14,508 bases of DNA from Schlegelella_A sp038241255 (GTDB lineage Bacteria; Pseudomonadota; Gammaproteobacteria; Burkholderiales; Burkholderiaceae_C), in NCBI GenBank assembly GCA_038241255.1, contig JBBRFW010000085.1:1-14508 (forward strand), in the 5' to 3' direction. Within the stretch, counting starts at the first letter, position 1. Every line of letters starts with the position of its first letter. The notes below the pieces were generated by a model, which was not told the origin of the DNA, did no database searches, and saw only the letters and a list, made by a program, of their open reading frames with translations. Shown in pieces: positions 1 to 10,875 of the stretch. Both the position numbers and the translations under genes were made by a program.

Positions 1-92
1 GCGTCGGAAGACGGCAAGGCGGAGACCGCGCGGGGCGCGGTGCTTGCTGCGTGAACGTTCTCGGTGGTTCTGTCTTCTTCCCAAACCAGCAT
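1..92 (-). CDS. nrdB: Ribonucleoside-diphosphate reductase subunit beta (NrdB), N-terminal fragment
   Basis: This is the first 30 codons of a minus-strand gene that continues beyond the left edge. The ATG complements bases 90-92 and is preceded, after 9 nt, by a strong Shine-Dalgarno (AGAGGA, complement of 102-107). The peptide begins MLVWEEDRTTE, resembling the MLxW(D/E)(D/E) start of betaproteobacterial class I R2 subunits. Its place directly downstream of nrdA on the same strand is where nrdB is expected. NrdB carries the diiron-tyrosyl radical cofactor that starts catalysis in NrdA, but none of that catalytic region is in the window. The identification rests on a short peptide, the ribosome site and gene order. 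A plus-strand reading of 1-54 ends in a stop, but it has no support of its own. Confidence 0.8.
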   Translation of the reverse strand, partial: MLVWEEDRTTENVHAASTAPRAVSALPSSD

Positions 93-187
93 TCGGATAT
101 TTCCTCTGCGTCCCGATTATCGGAACAATGACTGCGAAGCCCAAGACATATCAATCCAGTCGCTTCGATTTTGTTGCTCTGTTGCAT

Positions 188-205
188 CGCGAATCGCGAT
201 TCGCG
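188..205. repeat. Perfect 18-bp palindrome in the nrdA-nrdB intergenic region
   Basis: Bases 188-205 equal their own reverse complement: CGCGAAT, centre CGCG, ATTCGCG. In the nrdAB transcript this could fold as a 7-bp stem with a 4-nt loop, 36 nt after the nrdA stop and about 95 nt before the nrdB start. No run of U follows in the minus direction, so it is not an intrinsic terminator. It could be an mRNA processing or stability element or a protein-binding palindrome; its function is unknown. Confidence 0.5.
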
Positions 206-241
206 GTACTCGTTCACGCGCCGCACACACGACGCGCTTGC

Positions 242-3157
<2,916 letters not shown>

Positions 3158-3309
3158 GGATTCCCCTCTGGAGCCTTGGCTTCTCGCTGCCGCCAAGGCG
3201 CTTTGTGTCATGCGCCGGAGCCTCTTCCGACGTTCGAAAAATTTCGCCGGGGACGCGTTTCGCGACGCTTGCCGCAACCCCTCGAGGCAAATTCAGGATA
3301 CCGCGACGG

Positions 3310-3325
3310 ACACTATATCTGGGGT
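3310..3325. promoter_or_regulatory. NrdR box 1 (putative), overlapping the nrdA -10
   Basis: The 16 bp at 3310-3325 (ACACTATATCTGGGGT) agree with the palindromic NrdR box ACACTATATATAGTGT at 13 of 16 positions. NrdR is the conserved ATP/dATP-sensing repressor of ribonucleotide reductase operons and usually binds two boxes upstream of nrd genes. The position over the -10, upstream of nrdA, strongly favours this call. nrdR itself is not in the window. Confidence 0.7.
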
Positions 3326-3340
3326 CCCGATGCTCAACAA
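3312..3340 (-). promoter_or_regulatory. Predicted sigma-70 promoter of nrdA
   Basis: On the minus strand, TTGTTG (complement of 3335-3340) lies exactly 17 bp from TATAGT (complement of 3312-3317). The -10 matches consensus in 5 of 6 positions and the -35 in 3 of 6. Transcription would start near 3305, giving a leader of roughly 148 nt before the nrdA ATG. The -10 lies inside the first NrdR-like box and the -35 abuts the second, an arrangement expected for repression by promoter occlusion. It is a prediction from sequence pattern. Confidence 0.55.
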
Positions 3341-3356
3341 CCACTACCTATAGCGT
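3341..3356. promoter_or_regulatory. NrdR box 2 (putative), next to the nrdA -35
   Basis: The 16 bp at 3341-3356 (CCACTACCTATAGCGT) match the NrdR box consensus at 12 of 16 positions. The start lies exactly 31 bp from the start of box 1, about three helical turns. That is the usual separation of paired NrdR boxes, placing both on the same DNA face for cooperative binding. The spacing supports the call more than the match alone. Confidence 0.65.
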
Positions 3357-3440
3357 CTAACCCGTACATTTCTCACGAACCGATTGTCGCCGATTTCGCT
3401 CCTCCCCGGGCCGAAAAAGCCTCAGTGCGAGCGCGGTCGA

Positions 3441-4007
3441 TCAGGCCGCGAAGGTCATCTTCGCCGACGGCGCAAGGCGGCGCAACCGCGCCCACTCGAA
3501 ACCGGTGCCCGGGTCGTTCTTGCGACCCGGCGCAACGTGCTCGTGACCGGCCACGGCAGCGATCGGGTAACGCAGGGTCAGGCTGCGCAAGAGGCCGGCC
3601 AGCACCGGATATTGCGGGTCGTCGAACGGTTCGCCTTCGAGGCCTTCGAGCTCGATGCCGACGGAGAAGTCGTTGCAATCCTCGCGCCCCGCCCACCGCG
3701 ACGCGCCGGCGTGCCAGGCGCGCTCGTCGCACGACACGAACTGGACCAGCTCGCCGTCGCGGCGGATCAGGAAGTGGGCCGACACCGTGGTGCCGCGGAT
3801 GGTGTCGTAGTAGGGATGGGCGGTCCAGTCGAGCTCGTTGGTGAAGAGTCGCTCGATCGCGTCGCCGCCGTACTGGCCGGGCGGCAAGCTGATCGAGTGC
3901 AGCACCACGAGATCGACCTGCGCCGCCGCCGGCCGCGGCCCGAAGTTGGGCGACGGCACGCGGCGCGCGCGGCGCAGCCAGCCCTCGCGCCAGTCGCGCT
4001 CCCTCAC
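3441..4007 (-). CDS. ampD: 1,6-anhydro-N-acetylmuramyl-L-alanine amidase AmpD
   Basis: AmpD is a cytoplasmic zinc amidase of peptidoglycan recycling. It cleaves the lactyl-amide bond of 1,6-anhydroMurNAc-peptides, and its loss derepresses AmpR-controlled beta-lactamases where these exist. The 188-residue length matches the family (E. coli 183). Visible residues are H37 (VVLHSIS), E119 (GIELEG), H155 (GHEH) and D165 (GRKNDPG). They correspond to E. coli zinc ligands H34/H154/D164 and catalytic E116. WLRRARRVPSPNF near the start and the DFSVGIELEG block are typical of AmpD. No signal peptide is present, unlike periplasmic AmiD-type relatives. The start is GTG at 4007, overlapping the pilR stop by 4 bp (GTGA). 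That implies translational coupling and makes ampD the last gene of the cluster. About 80 bp separate its stop from the NrdR boxes of nrdA. Confidence 0.95.
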   Translation of the reverse strand: MRERDWREGWLRRARRVPSPNFGPRPAAAQVDLVVLHSISLPPGQYGGDAIERLFTNELDWTAHPYYDTIRGTTVSAHFLIRRDGELVQFVSCDERAWHAGASRWAGREDCNDFSVGIELEGLEGEPFDDPQYPVLAGLLRSLTLRYPIAAVAGHEHVAPGRKNDPGTGFEWARLRRLAPSAKMTFAA

Positions 4008-5557
4008 TCGCGATCCGCGCTACCCGAGTCGCCGCCGACGTTGACGTTGAGGCGTGCCATCCGGTAGCGCATCTGCCGAAGCGACAGGCCCAGGCTGATG
4101 CCCGCCGCCGTGCGGTTGAAGCGATAGTGCTCGAGCGCGCGGACGAGGATGTCGCGCTCGACGTCGTCGAGGTATTTCGCGAGGTCGTTGGGCAGCGGCT
4201 CCTCGACCGGCGACATGCGCAGCGGCTGACCCGTCGCGCCGGCCGCACTCTGGCCGGCGGCGGCGATCTGGTCCAGCTCCTGCGCCGCGCTGTCGGTGAA
4301 CACCGACTCCGGAAGGCCGAGGTCGTAGACGTCGAGCTCTTCGGCGCCGGAGAGCGCGACGGCCCGGTGCAGGAGGTTCTCGAGCTCGCGCACGTTGCCC
4401 GGGAACGGATAGCGCGAGAGGTGGACCAGGGCGTCGCGCGTCAGGCGCGGCGCCGGCCACACTCCGGCATCGCGGGCGAGCCGCTCGAGAACGCGCTCGC
4501 TGATTCCCATCAAGTCCTCGAGCCGCTCGCGCAGCGGCGGCACGCGGATCTGGATCACGTTCAGACGGTAGTAGAGATCCTGGCGGAACTGACCGGCATG
4601 GACTTCGGCACCGAGATCCTTGTGGGTGGCGCTCAGCAGCCGCACGTCGACCGGCACTTCGGTCACAGCGCCGACCGGCCGCACCGAGCGCTCCTGGATC
4701 GCGCGCAGCAGCTTGGACTGCATCGACAGAGGCAGGTCGCCGATTTCGTCCAGGAAGAGTGTGCCGCCGTTGGCCGCCTGGAAGAAGCCCTCGCGATCGT
4801 CGTTGGCGCCGGTGAACGCGCCCTTGCGGTAGCCGAAGAACTCGGCCTCGAGCAGGTTTTCGGGGATCGCGCTGCAATTGACCGGTACGAACGGCATCGC
4901 GCTGCGCACGCTGACCTCGTGGATCGCGCGGGCGACGAGCTCCTTGCCGGTGCCCGACTCGCCGGCGACCAGCACCGGCGCCATGCTCCGGGCCACCTTC
5001 TCGACCAGCGAGCGCACCTGCTGCATCGCCATCGACTGGCCCGCCATGCGGCCGAGCGCGGCGCTCACCGGTGCGGGCGCGGGCGCCGGCGCCGCAGTCG
5101 CGCGCGGCGCGCGCGGCATTGCGACGGCGGGGCGATGCTCCGAGGGCAGCGTCGTGGGGTCGACGGTCGGCGCACCGCTGCCGCCGCGGCCGAGCGCTGA
5201 GGCGACGACGCCACGGAACTGCTTCAGGTCGACCGGCTTGGTGAGGTAGTCGTAGGCGCCCGCCTTCAGCGCCTCGACCGCGTTCTCCGACGAGCCGTAG
5301 GCGGTGATGACGATGGCCTTCTCACGCCGGTTCGTCTCCTCGAGCCAGCGCAGGATGTCGAGGCCGCTGCCGTCGGGCAGGCGCATGTCGGTGATGACCG
5401 CGCTGTAGGTCCGATCCTTCAGATGGAGCAGCGCCTCCTGAACAGTGCCGGCGGTGTCCAGGTCGTAGCCTTCGCGCAGGAGCGTCAGCTCATAGAGCGT
5501 GCGGAGGTCGGGCTCGTCGTCGACGACGAGCAGGCTGAAGTGCGAGGCAGTGGTCAT
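4004..5557 (-). CDS. pilR: Type IV pilus response regulator PilR (sigma-54 activator)
   Basis: PilR is a 517-residue NtrC-class regulator which, once phosphorylated by PilS, activates sigma-54 transcription of the major pilin gene. Receiver domain, residues 7-120: acidic pocket D13-D14, phosphoacceptor D57 (VITDMRLPDG), T85 and K107 (TKPVD). An Ala/Pro linker occupies about 125-168. The AAA+ domain, about 172-405, shows Walker A GESGTGKE (199-206), the sigma-54-contacting GAFTGA loop (246-251) and Walker B LFLDE (267-271). An FPGNVRELENL block (385-395) follows. The C-terminal Fis-type helix-turn-helix is at about 465-505. I start at the ATG at 5557, because it gives the canonical receiver start MTTASHFSLLVVDDEPD and overlaps the pilS stop by 4 bp (ATGA). 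An upstream in-frame extension would read into pilS. The stop overlaps the ampD GTG. The immediate neighbour PilS supports PilR over other NtrC-like regulators. Confidence 0.94.
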   Translation of the reverse strand: MTTASHFSLLVVDDEPDLRTLYELTLLREGYDLDTAGTVQEALLHLKDRTYSAVITDMRLPDGSGLDILRWLEETNRREKAIVITAYGSSENAVEALKAGAYDYLTKPVDLKQFRGVVASALGRGGSGAPTVDPTTLPSEHRPAVAMPRAPRATAAPAPAPAPVSAALGRMAGQSMAMQQVRSLVEKVARSMAPVLVAGESGTGKELVARAIHEVSVRSAMPFVPVNCSAIPENLLEAEFFGYRKGAFTGANDDREGFFQAANGGTLFLDEIGDLPLSMQSKLLRAIQERSVRPVGAVTEVPVDVRLLSATHKDLGAEVHAGQFRQDLYYRLNVIQIRVPPLRERLEDLMGISERVLERLARDAGVWPAPRLTRDALVHLSRYPFPGNVRELENLLHRAVALSGAEELDVYDLGLPESVFTDSAAQELDQIAAAGQSAAGATGQPLRMSPVEEPLPNDLAKYLDDVERDILVRALEHYRFNRTAAGISLGLSLRQMRYRMARLNVNVGGDSGSADRE

Positions 5558-7440
5558 GAGGTGAGCGTCGGCCTTTCCGCCGTCTGGACGACGGCGCGCC
5601 GCATCTCGACGAAGAAGTCGTTGCGACGCGGCTCTTCGGGCGGCAACAGCCGATAGTCGATGCGAGCGCCGTATCGTTCGCAGAGCTCCCTGCAAATGTA
5701 AAGGCCGAGACCCGCACCGCGGCTGCGAGTCGAGAAAAAGGGCTCGAACAAATATGTCTCGACGTCGGCCTGGATCGGCGCGCCGTCGCTCAGGACGCTG
5801 AACGCCACTCGGCCGCCGTCAGCCGCGGCGGGGGCGAGCCGGACGATGATCGCGCCCGGCTTGTCGCTGACATGGCGGCGCGCGTTGTCGAGCAGATTGA
5901 CCAGGACCCGGCGCAGGTGCTCGGCGTCGAACATGACGCCGAGCGGCTCCGCCGGGAGCTCGAGCTTCAGCGTGCCTGCGCCGCCGACCTCCGCGCCGCA
6001 GGCCTGCGCCCACTCGCCGCAAATAAGTGCGATCTGCGCCGTGGCATCGATCGCGCCGACCTCCTGCATCTGCCCGGGCGCGACAGCCATCACGTCGTCG
6101 ACGATGCGCTTCAGCCGCTCGACGTTGTCGGTGACCATGCGCATCAGCTGGCGCTGTCCGGGGTCGGTGGCGTCTTCAGCGAGCAGCGCGTTGGCCTGCG
6201 AGATCGCCGCCAGCGGATTGCGGATCTCGTGGGCGATGCCGGCGGAGACGCGCCCCATGGCGGCCAACTTCTCCTGACGGCTGCGCGCCTGCACGTTGCG
6301 CACGTCCTCGAGAAAGAGAACGCAGAATTCCTCGCTCGCCGTCGGCTCGCGCTTCCTGGTGAAGCGGACGCGAACGCGCAATGTTCGGTGCGACTCGGGC
6401 GTGAACTGAATCGGAACGTCGCGCCCCGCTTCGGGCCACGCGGCTTCGGCGAACGCCTGCTCGACGGCGCGAACGAGCGCGCCCCAGGCCGGCACGCCAC
6501 GCAGCTGGAACGGCGCGGCGCGGCTCGTCCCTTCGGGCGCGAGCAGTCGCCGGGCTGCGGGATTGGCGGCGCGGACCTTGCCGTCGCGATCGACGACGAG
6601 CACGCCGTCGGCCATCTCTTCGATGACAAGGCGGTTGAGCTGCGCCTGCTGGCGCGCCATCTCGAGACTGCCGCGCGCGCTCAGCTCCTCGCGCGCCTGA
6701 CGCCCGGCCAGCTCGCCGGGGAGCACGGTGATGACGAAGAATCCGCTCCCCGCCAGGCCGGCCTGCGTCATGAGAAGGGTGGCGTCGCCGCCGCCGCCGA
6801 TGACGCCGAGCCAGGCGGTGCCGAGAAGCGCGAGGGTCGCCACCGCGGCGGTGGCGAGGGCCAGAACGCGCGGCGTCAGCACACCCGCCATCAGCACCGG
6901 CAGCACGAGCAGGGCGACGTAGTTAAAGCTCGATCCCGGCGAGGCGACGTGCAGCGCCGTGAAGAGGGTCAGGTCGGCGCCGATGGTCGCCAGCCACTGC
7001 GGGCTCCGCAGGTGCGCGAACGCCTGCGGGGCGGCGCCGCGGCGAAAGCGCGGCAGGAGCCACATGCTGATCGCCAGCGTGGCGTAGGCGATGCTCACGG
7101 CGACCACGGCCGCCGAGGGGCGCAGCCCGAACACACCGGTGAGGGCGACGCTGACGATGAGGGCGACGCCGATCGCGGCGCGGGCCGCGATGAATGCGCC
7201 GTAGATCCGCTCGAAGGTCGTCTCCGCGATGGTGCGGCTGCCCCGAACGCGACGCTCGGGCCCGGGACGGGTGTCGCTCAGCCAGGAGGCGGCGAAGCGC
7301 GAGTCATCGGCCAGCGATGGCGTGTCGATGGTGCTGCCGAAGGCGCCGAACCACGACTCGTCGACGACCGTGCGCCGCGGCGGCGGGCGCGGCCGCGCCG
7401 AAGCCGGGCCTCGCGGAAGAGAGTCGCCGCTCATGGGCAT
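5554..7440 (-). CDS. pilS: Type IV pilus sensor histidine kinase PilS
   Basis: PilS is a membrane histidine kinase that phosphorylates PilR, in other bacteria in response to inner-membrane pilin levels. From the ATG at 7440 it has 628 residues. A long Arg/Pro-rich N-terminal tail (about 75 residues) precedes six hydrophobic segments at about residues 80-240. A PAS-like region follows at about 266-381. The HisKA domain has the phosphoacceptor H404 in GIAHEIRNPLA. The HATPase N-box carries N519 (LLDNARRH), and a GAGLGLYICREL block lies near 575-587. The G1 box reads SDGAPI instead of DxGxG; as I recall, betaproteobacterial PilS proteins are commonly divergent here. The start is uncertain: the frame extends to a TTG at 7497, and a second ATG is at 7434. 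None has a clear ribosome site. The stop overlaps the pilR ATG by 4 bp. Confidence 0.92.
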   Translation of the reverse strand: MPMSGDSLPRGPASARPRPPPRRTVVDESWFGAFGSTIDTPSLADDSRFAASWLSDTRPGPERRVRGSRTIAETTFERIYGAFIAARAAIGVALIVSVALTGVFGLRPSAAVVAVSIAYATLAISMWLLPRFRRGAAPQAFAHLRSPQWLATIGADLTLFTALHVASPGSSFNYVALLVLPVLMAGVLTPRVLALATAAVATLALLGTAWLGVIGGGGDATLLMTQAGLAGSGFFVITVLPGELAGRQAREELSARGSLEMARQQAQLNRLVIEEMADGVLVVDRDGKVRAANPAARRLLAPEGTSRAAPFQLRGVPAWGALVRAVEQAFAEAAWPEAGRDVPIQFTPESHRTLRVRVRFTRKREPTASEEFCVLFLEDVRNVQARSRQEKLAAMGRVSAGIAHEIRNPLAAISQANALLAEDATDPGQRQLMRMVTDNVERLKRIVDDVMAVAPGQMQEVGAIDATAQIALICGEWAQACGAEVGGAGTLKLELPAEPLGVMFDAEHLRRVLVNLLDNARRHVSDKPGAIIVRLAPAAADGGRVAFSVLSDGAPIQADVETYLFEPFFSTRSRGAGLGLYICRELCERYGARIDYRLLPPEEPRRNDFFVEMRRAVVQTAERPTLTS

Positions 7441-7507
7441 GCGCCGCGCGAACAGGGCCTCTGCCGCGCCGCGCGGGCGCCGCCGTCGCGGCCGCAAAGC
7501 GGAGATC

Positions 7508-7750
7508 TCATGGCGCCCGCGCTTGCTCCTTCTCGAATGCGGCGCGGTGAGCGGCGCCGCAAAAGACGCCGCCGCGACCCGGCAGCGCTTCGCCGCGCGG
7601 CAGATGAACGCCGCAGTGGACGCAGGCGATCATCTCCTGCGGCGCCCGCTGCGGCGGTCGTCGCGTCGCGTCGCCGCCGCGCCGGCTGGTCGCCCCGCGC
7701 AGGAGCCACAGAAGGACGAAGACGGCGATCAGAAAAAGGAGGATCTTCAT
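7508..7750 (-). CDS. PP0621-family small membrane-anchored Cys/His protein
   Basis: This 80-residue protein has an N-terminal hydrophobic segment (about residues 2-18, MKILLFLIAVFVLLWLL). A basic linker follows, then a short domain with C43-x2-C46-x2-H49 and later C64-x3-H68, which looks like a small zinc-binding module. It corresponds to the conserved PP0621-family protein found directly upstream of pilS in many beta- and gammaproteobacteria; its biochemical role is unknown. ypjD ends 9 bp upstream, and the earliest possible pilS start is 10 bp downstream. It therefore belongs to the ypjD-pilSR-ampD cluster. A membrane-tethered metal site next to a pilus sensor kinase makes an accessory role plausible, but that is inference. 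The ATG at 7750 has no strong Shine-Dalgarno. Confidence 0.85.
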   Translation of the reverse strand: MKILLFLIAVFVLLWLLRGATSRRGGDATRRPPQRAPQEMIACVHCGVHLPRGEALPGRGGVFCGAAHRAAFEKEQARAP

Positions 7751-7759
7751 TCGATCGGT

Positions 7760-8599
7760 TTAGGCCGCCGGCGGCCGATTGAGGACGACCTCAAGCACGA
7801 AGCGCGAGCCGACGTAGGCGAGCAGCAGCAATGCAGCGCCGGCGTAGACGCCGCGTGTCGCCTTCACGCCGCGCCAGCCGAAAGCGCGGCGGCCGGCGAG
7901 CAGACCCGCGAAGACCATCCAGCCGAGGAGCGAGAACACCGACTTGTGATCCCAGCGCCATTGCTCGGTGAACCAGAAGCCGAGCACGATCGCCGCCGAC
8001 AGCACGACGAAGCCCGCGCCGACGAAGCGAAAGGTCAGCCGCTCGAGGCGCATCAGGGGCACGCCGTGCGTCGCCGGGTCGGCGACCGACGGCGCGCGCC
8101 GCATTTGCCGCTCGGCGCGATTGAGGAGCAGCGCATGCAGCACGGCGACGCCGAAGAGGCCGTACGACGCGACGCCGAGCAGCCAGTGCAGCGGCGCCCA
8201 GATCGACGCCGCCTGCGGATGGACCTGGCCCGGAAAGAGCCAGGCCAGGACGACCACGACGACACCGAGCGAGGCGAGCGCGCGCCGCGCGCCGGCGAGG
8301 GGAACGAACCGGCTCTCGAGCTCGTAGACCGCGAGCACGAGCCAGAGCGTGACCGAAAGCGCCGGCGCAAAGCCGACGCGCGCGCCGGGCCGATCCGCGC
8401 CGATCCCGGCGACGTCGATCACGATCGAGATCCCCTGCGCGATCCAGCCGATGAGCAGGGCCGTGCGCAGTCCGGACGAGAAGCGCTCGCCCGGAATCGC
8501 GGCCGCGACGTAGCAAGCGAGGGCGACGACGCTGGGCACGGTGAGCGCCAGCGACATCGGCGTGACGGCGCCTGCCTCGGGGCCGAAAGATAGAATCAT
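7760..8599 (-). CDS. ypjD: CcsA/YpjD-family cytochrome c assembly-like inner-membrane protein
   Basis: This 279-residue polytopic membrane protein has about eight hydrophobic segments and belongs to the cytochrome c assembly (CcsA/CcmC-like) superfamily. Histidines in the expected places are H138 (APLHWLLGVASYGLF) and H218 (WDHKSVFSLLGW). The GRRAFGWRG loop and the final SRFVLEVVL segment are typical of YpjD proteins. True CcsA transports haem for cytochrome c maturation; YpjD members beside ffh are not established in that role, so the function is uncertain. The gene is divergent from ffh with only 36 bp between the two starts, as in E. coli where ypjD adjoins ffh. It is the first gene of the minus-strand pil cluster. 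The start is ATG 8599; an in-frame ATG at 8557 (M15) is an alternative. Confidence 0.88.
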   Translation of the reverse strand: MILSFGPEAGAVTPMSLALTVPSVVALACYVAAAIPGERFSSGLRTALLIGWIAQGISIVIDVAGIGADRPGARVGFAPALSVTLWLVLAVYELESRFVPLAGARRALASLGVVVVVLAWLFPGQVHPQAASIWAPLHWLLGVASYGLFGVAVLHALLLNRAERQMRRAPSVADPATHGVPLMRLERLTFRFVGAGFVVLSAAIVLGFWFTEQWRWDHKSVFSLLGWMVFAGLLAGRRAFGWRGVKATRGVYAGAALLLLAYVGSRFVLEVVLNRPPAA

Positions 8600-8635
8600 C
8601 GGCCCAAGTGTACTGACGTACTTCGCGCCGACGAC

Positions 8636-10006
<1,371 letters not shown>

Positions 10007-10044
10007 GCGCCGCCCCCGAACGCGATTCCGTTCAGAAGGCAGAG

Positions 10045-10872
10045 ATGGACCCAATCTACGTTTCCGTGATCGCCTTGTTGTGCGCGCTGCCGCTGGTGTG
10101 GTGGCTGGCGCGCCTGCAGTCGCCGCCGGCGCGCCCGGAAATGCCGGCGGAGCGGCTCGATACCCTGGCCGGCTGGCCGCCTGAGCCGACGCGCATCCTG
10201 CGCTCGTCCGAGCGGCTCGCCTTCAGCACCTTGAAGCTCGCCCTGCCCGGCTACCTGATCCTCGCCCAGGTGCCGCTGGCCCGCTTCCTGAGCGTGCCCA
10301 AGCGCAACTCCTATGCGGAATGGATGCGCCGGCTCGGCAACCAGTGCGTCGACTTCGTCGTCTGCGACGTCACCTCGCAAGTGGTCGCGGTGGTCGAGGT
10401 TCGTCCGCCGATGGACCATCTCGACGACAAGGTCCGCGTCCGGCTCGATCGCGTCGCGCGTGCGTTGAAGGCCGCGCGCATCTCGTTGCACGTGTGGAAC
10501 GAGGAAAAGCTGCCGACGATCGAGGCGGCGCGGGAAAAGCTGATGCCGGCCATGCCCGCGGTTCCGGCGGGCATGGGCAAGAAGCCCGCCGGCCTGGCGA
10601 CGGCCGCGATCGTCGTCGGCGCCGCCGAGTTCAGCGGAGCGGCTTTCAGCGATGCTGCGATGAACGAAGCGCGCATCAGCGATTCGCTCGTCGAGGCACA
10701 GGTCGGCGACGCGGTCGTCGAAGGCGGCCCGGCCGTCGATCCTTTCGCCGACACTGACCGCGACTGGTCGCAAGGGGAGGTCATCGAGGTGCGGGAGCCG
10801 AGCACGAGCTCGTGGTTCGACGAGCTCGACTCGGTCACCGCCGAGCTGCCGCCCCCGGCGGAAAAGCGCTAG
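10045..10872 (+). CDS. Membrane-anchored DUF2726-type protein
   Basis: The product is 275 residues, starting at an ATG with a ribosome site (AAGG, 5-nt spacing), 38 bp after ffh and probably co-transcribed. An N-terminal hydrophobic helix (about residues 4-21) is followed by a region resembling DUF2726 (about 52-165). SERLAFSTLKLALPG, NQCVDFVVCDVTSQVVAVVEV and a helix ending in SLHVWNEEKLP are the recognisable parts. DUF2726 is related to PD-(D/E)xK nuclease-like folds. Here D103 (VDFVVCD) and E118 (VVEVR) sit where the acidic residues would be, but the lysine is replaced (VEVRPP), so activity is doubtful. The C-terminal 100 residues are acidic and low-complexity. The family assignment is from memory of its pattern. 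No function is established. It lies between the two SRP GTPase genes and converges with ftsY, with 3 bp between stops. Confidence 0.8.
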   Translation: MDPIYVSVIALLCALPLVWWLARLQSPPARPEMPAERLDTLAGWPPEPTRILRSSERLAFSTLKLALPGYLILAQVPLARFLSVPKRNSYAEWMRRLGNQCVDFVVCDVTSQVVAVVEVRPPMDHLDDKVRVRLDRVARALKAARISLHVWNEEKLPTIEAAREKLMPAMPAVPAGMGKKPAGLATAAIVVGAAEFSGAAFSDAAMNEARISDSLVEAQVGDAVVEGGPAVDPFADTDRDWSQGEVIEVREPSTSSWFDELDSVTAELPPPAEKR

Positions 10873-10875
10873 CCC

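Noticed and set aside
1..54. Plus-strand frame ending at TGA 52-54, as if the tail of another gene
   Set aside because: The minus strand here encodes the expected nrdB start with a strong Shine-Dalgarno, which explains the bases better.
3405..3440. Possible intrinsic terminator after ampD (T5 run on the minus strand)
   Set aside because: Only a 3-bp stem could be drawn before the T-run.
5872..8593. Long plus-strand frames opposite pilS, the PP0621-family gene and ypjD
   Set aside because: Composition is shadow-like (Arg/Ala/Gly/Asp), while the minus-strand genes have clear domains.
8591..8596. TAGAAT as -10 of an ffh promoter
   Set aside because: No acceptable -35 at 16-18 bp; a 5/6 hexamer alone is too common.
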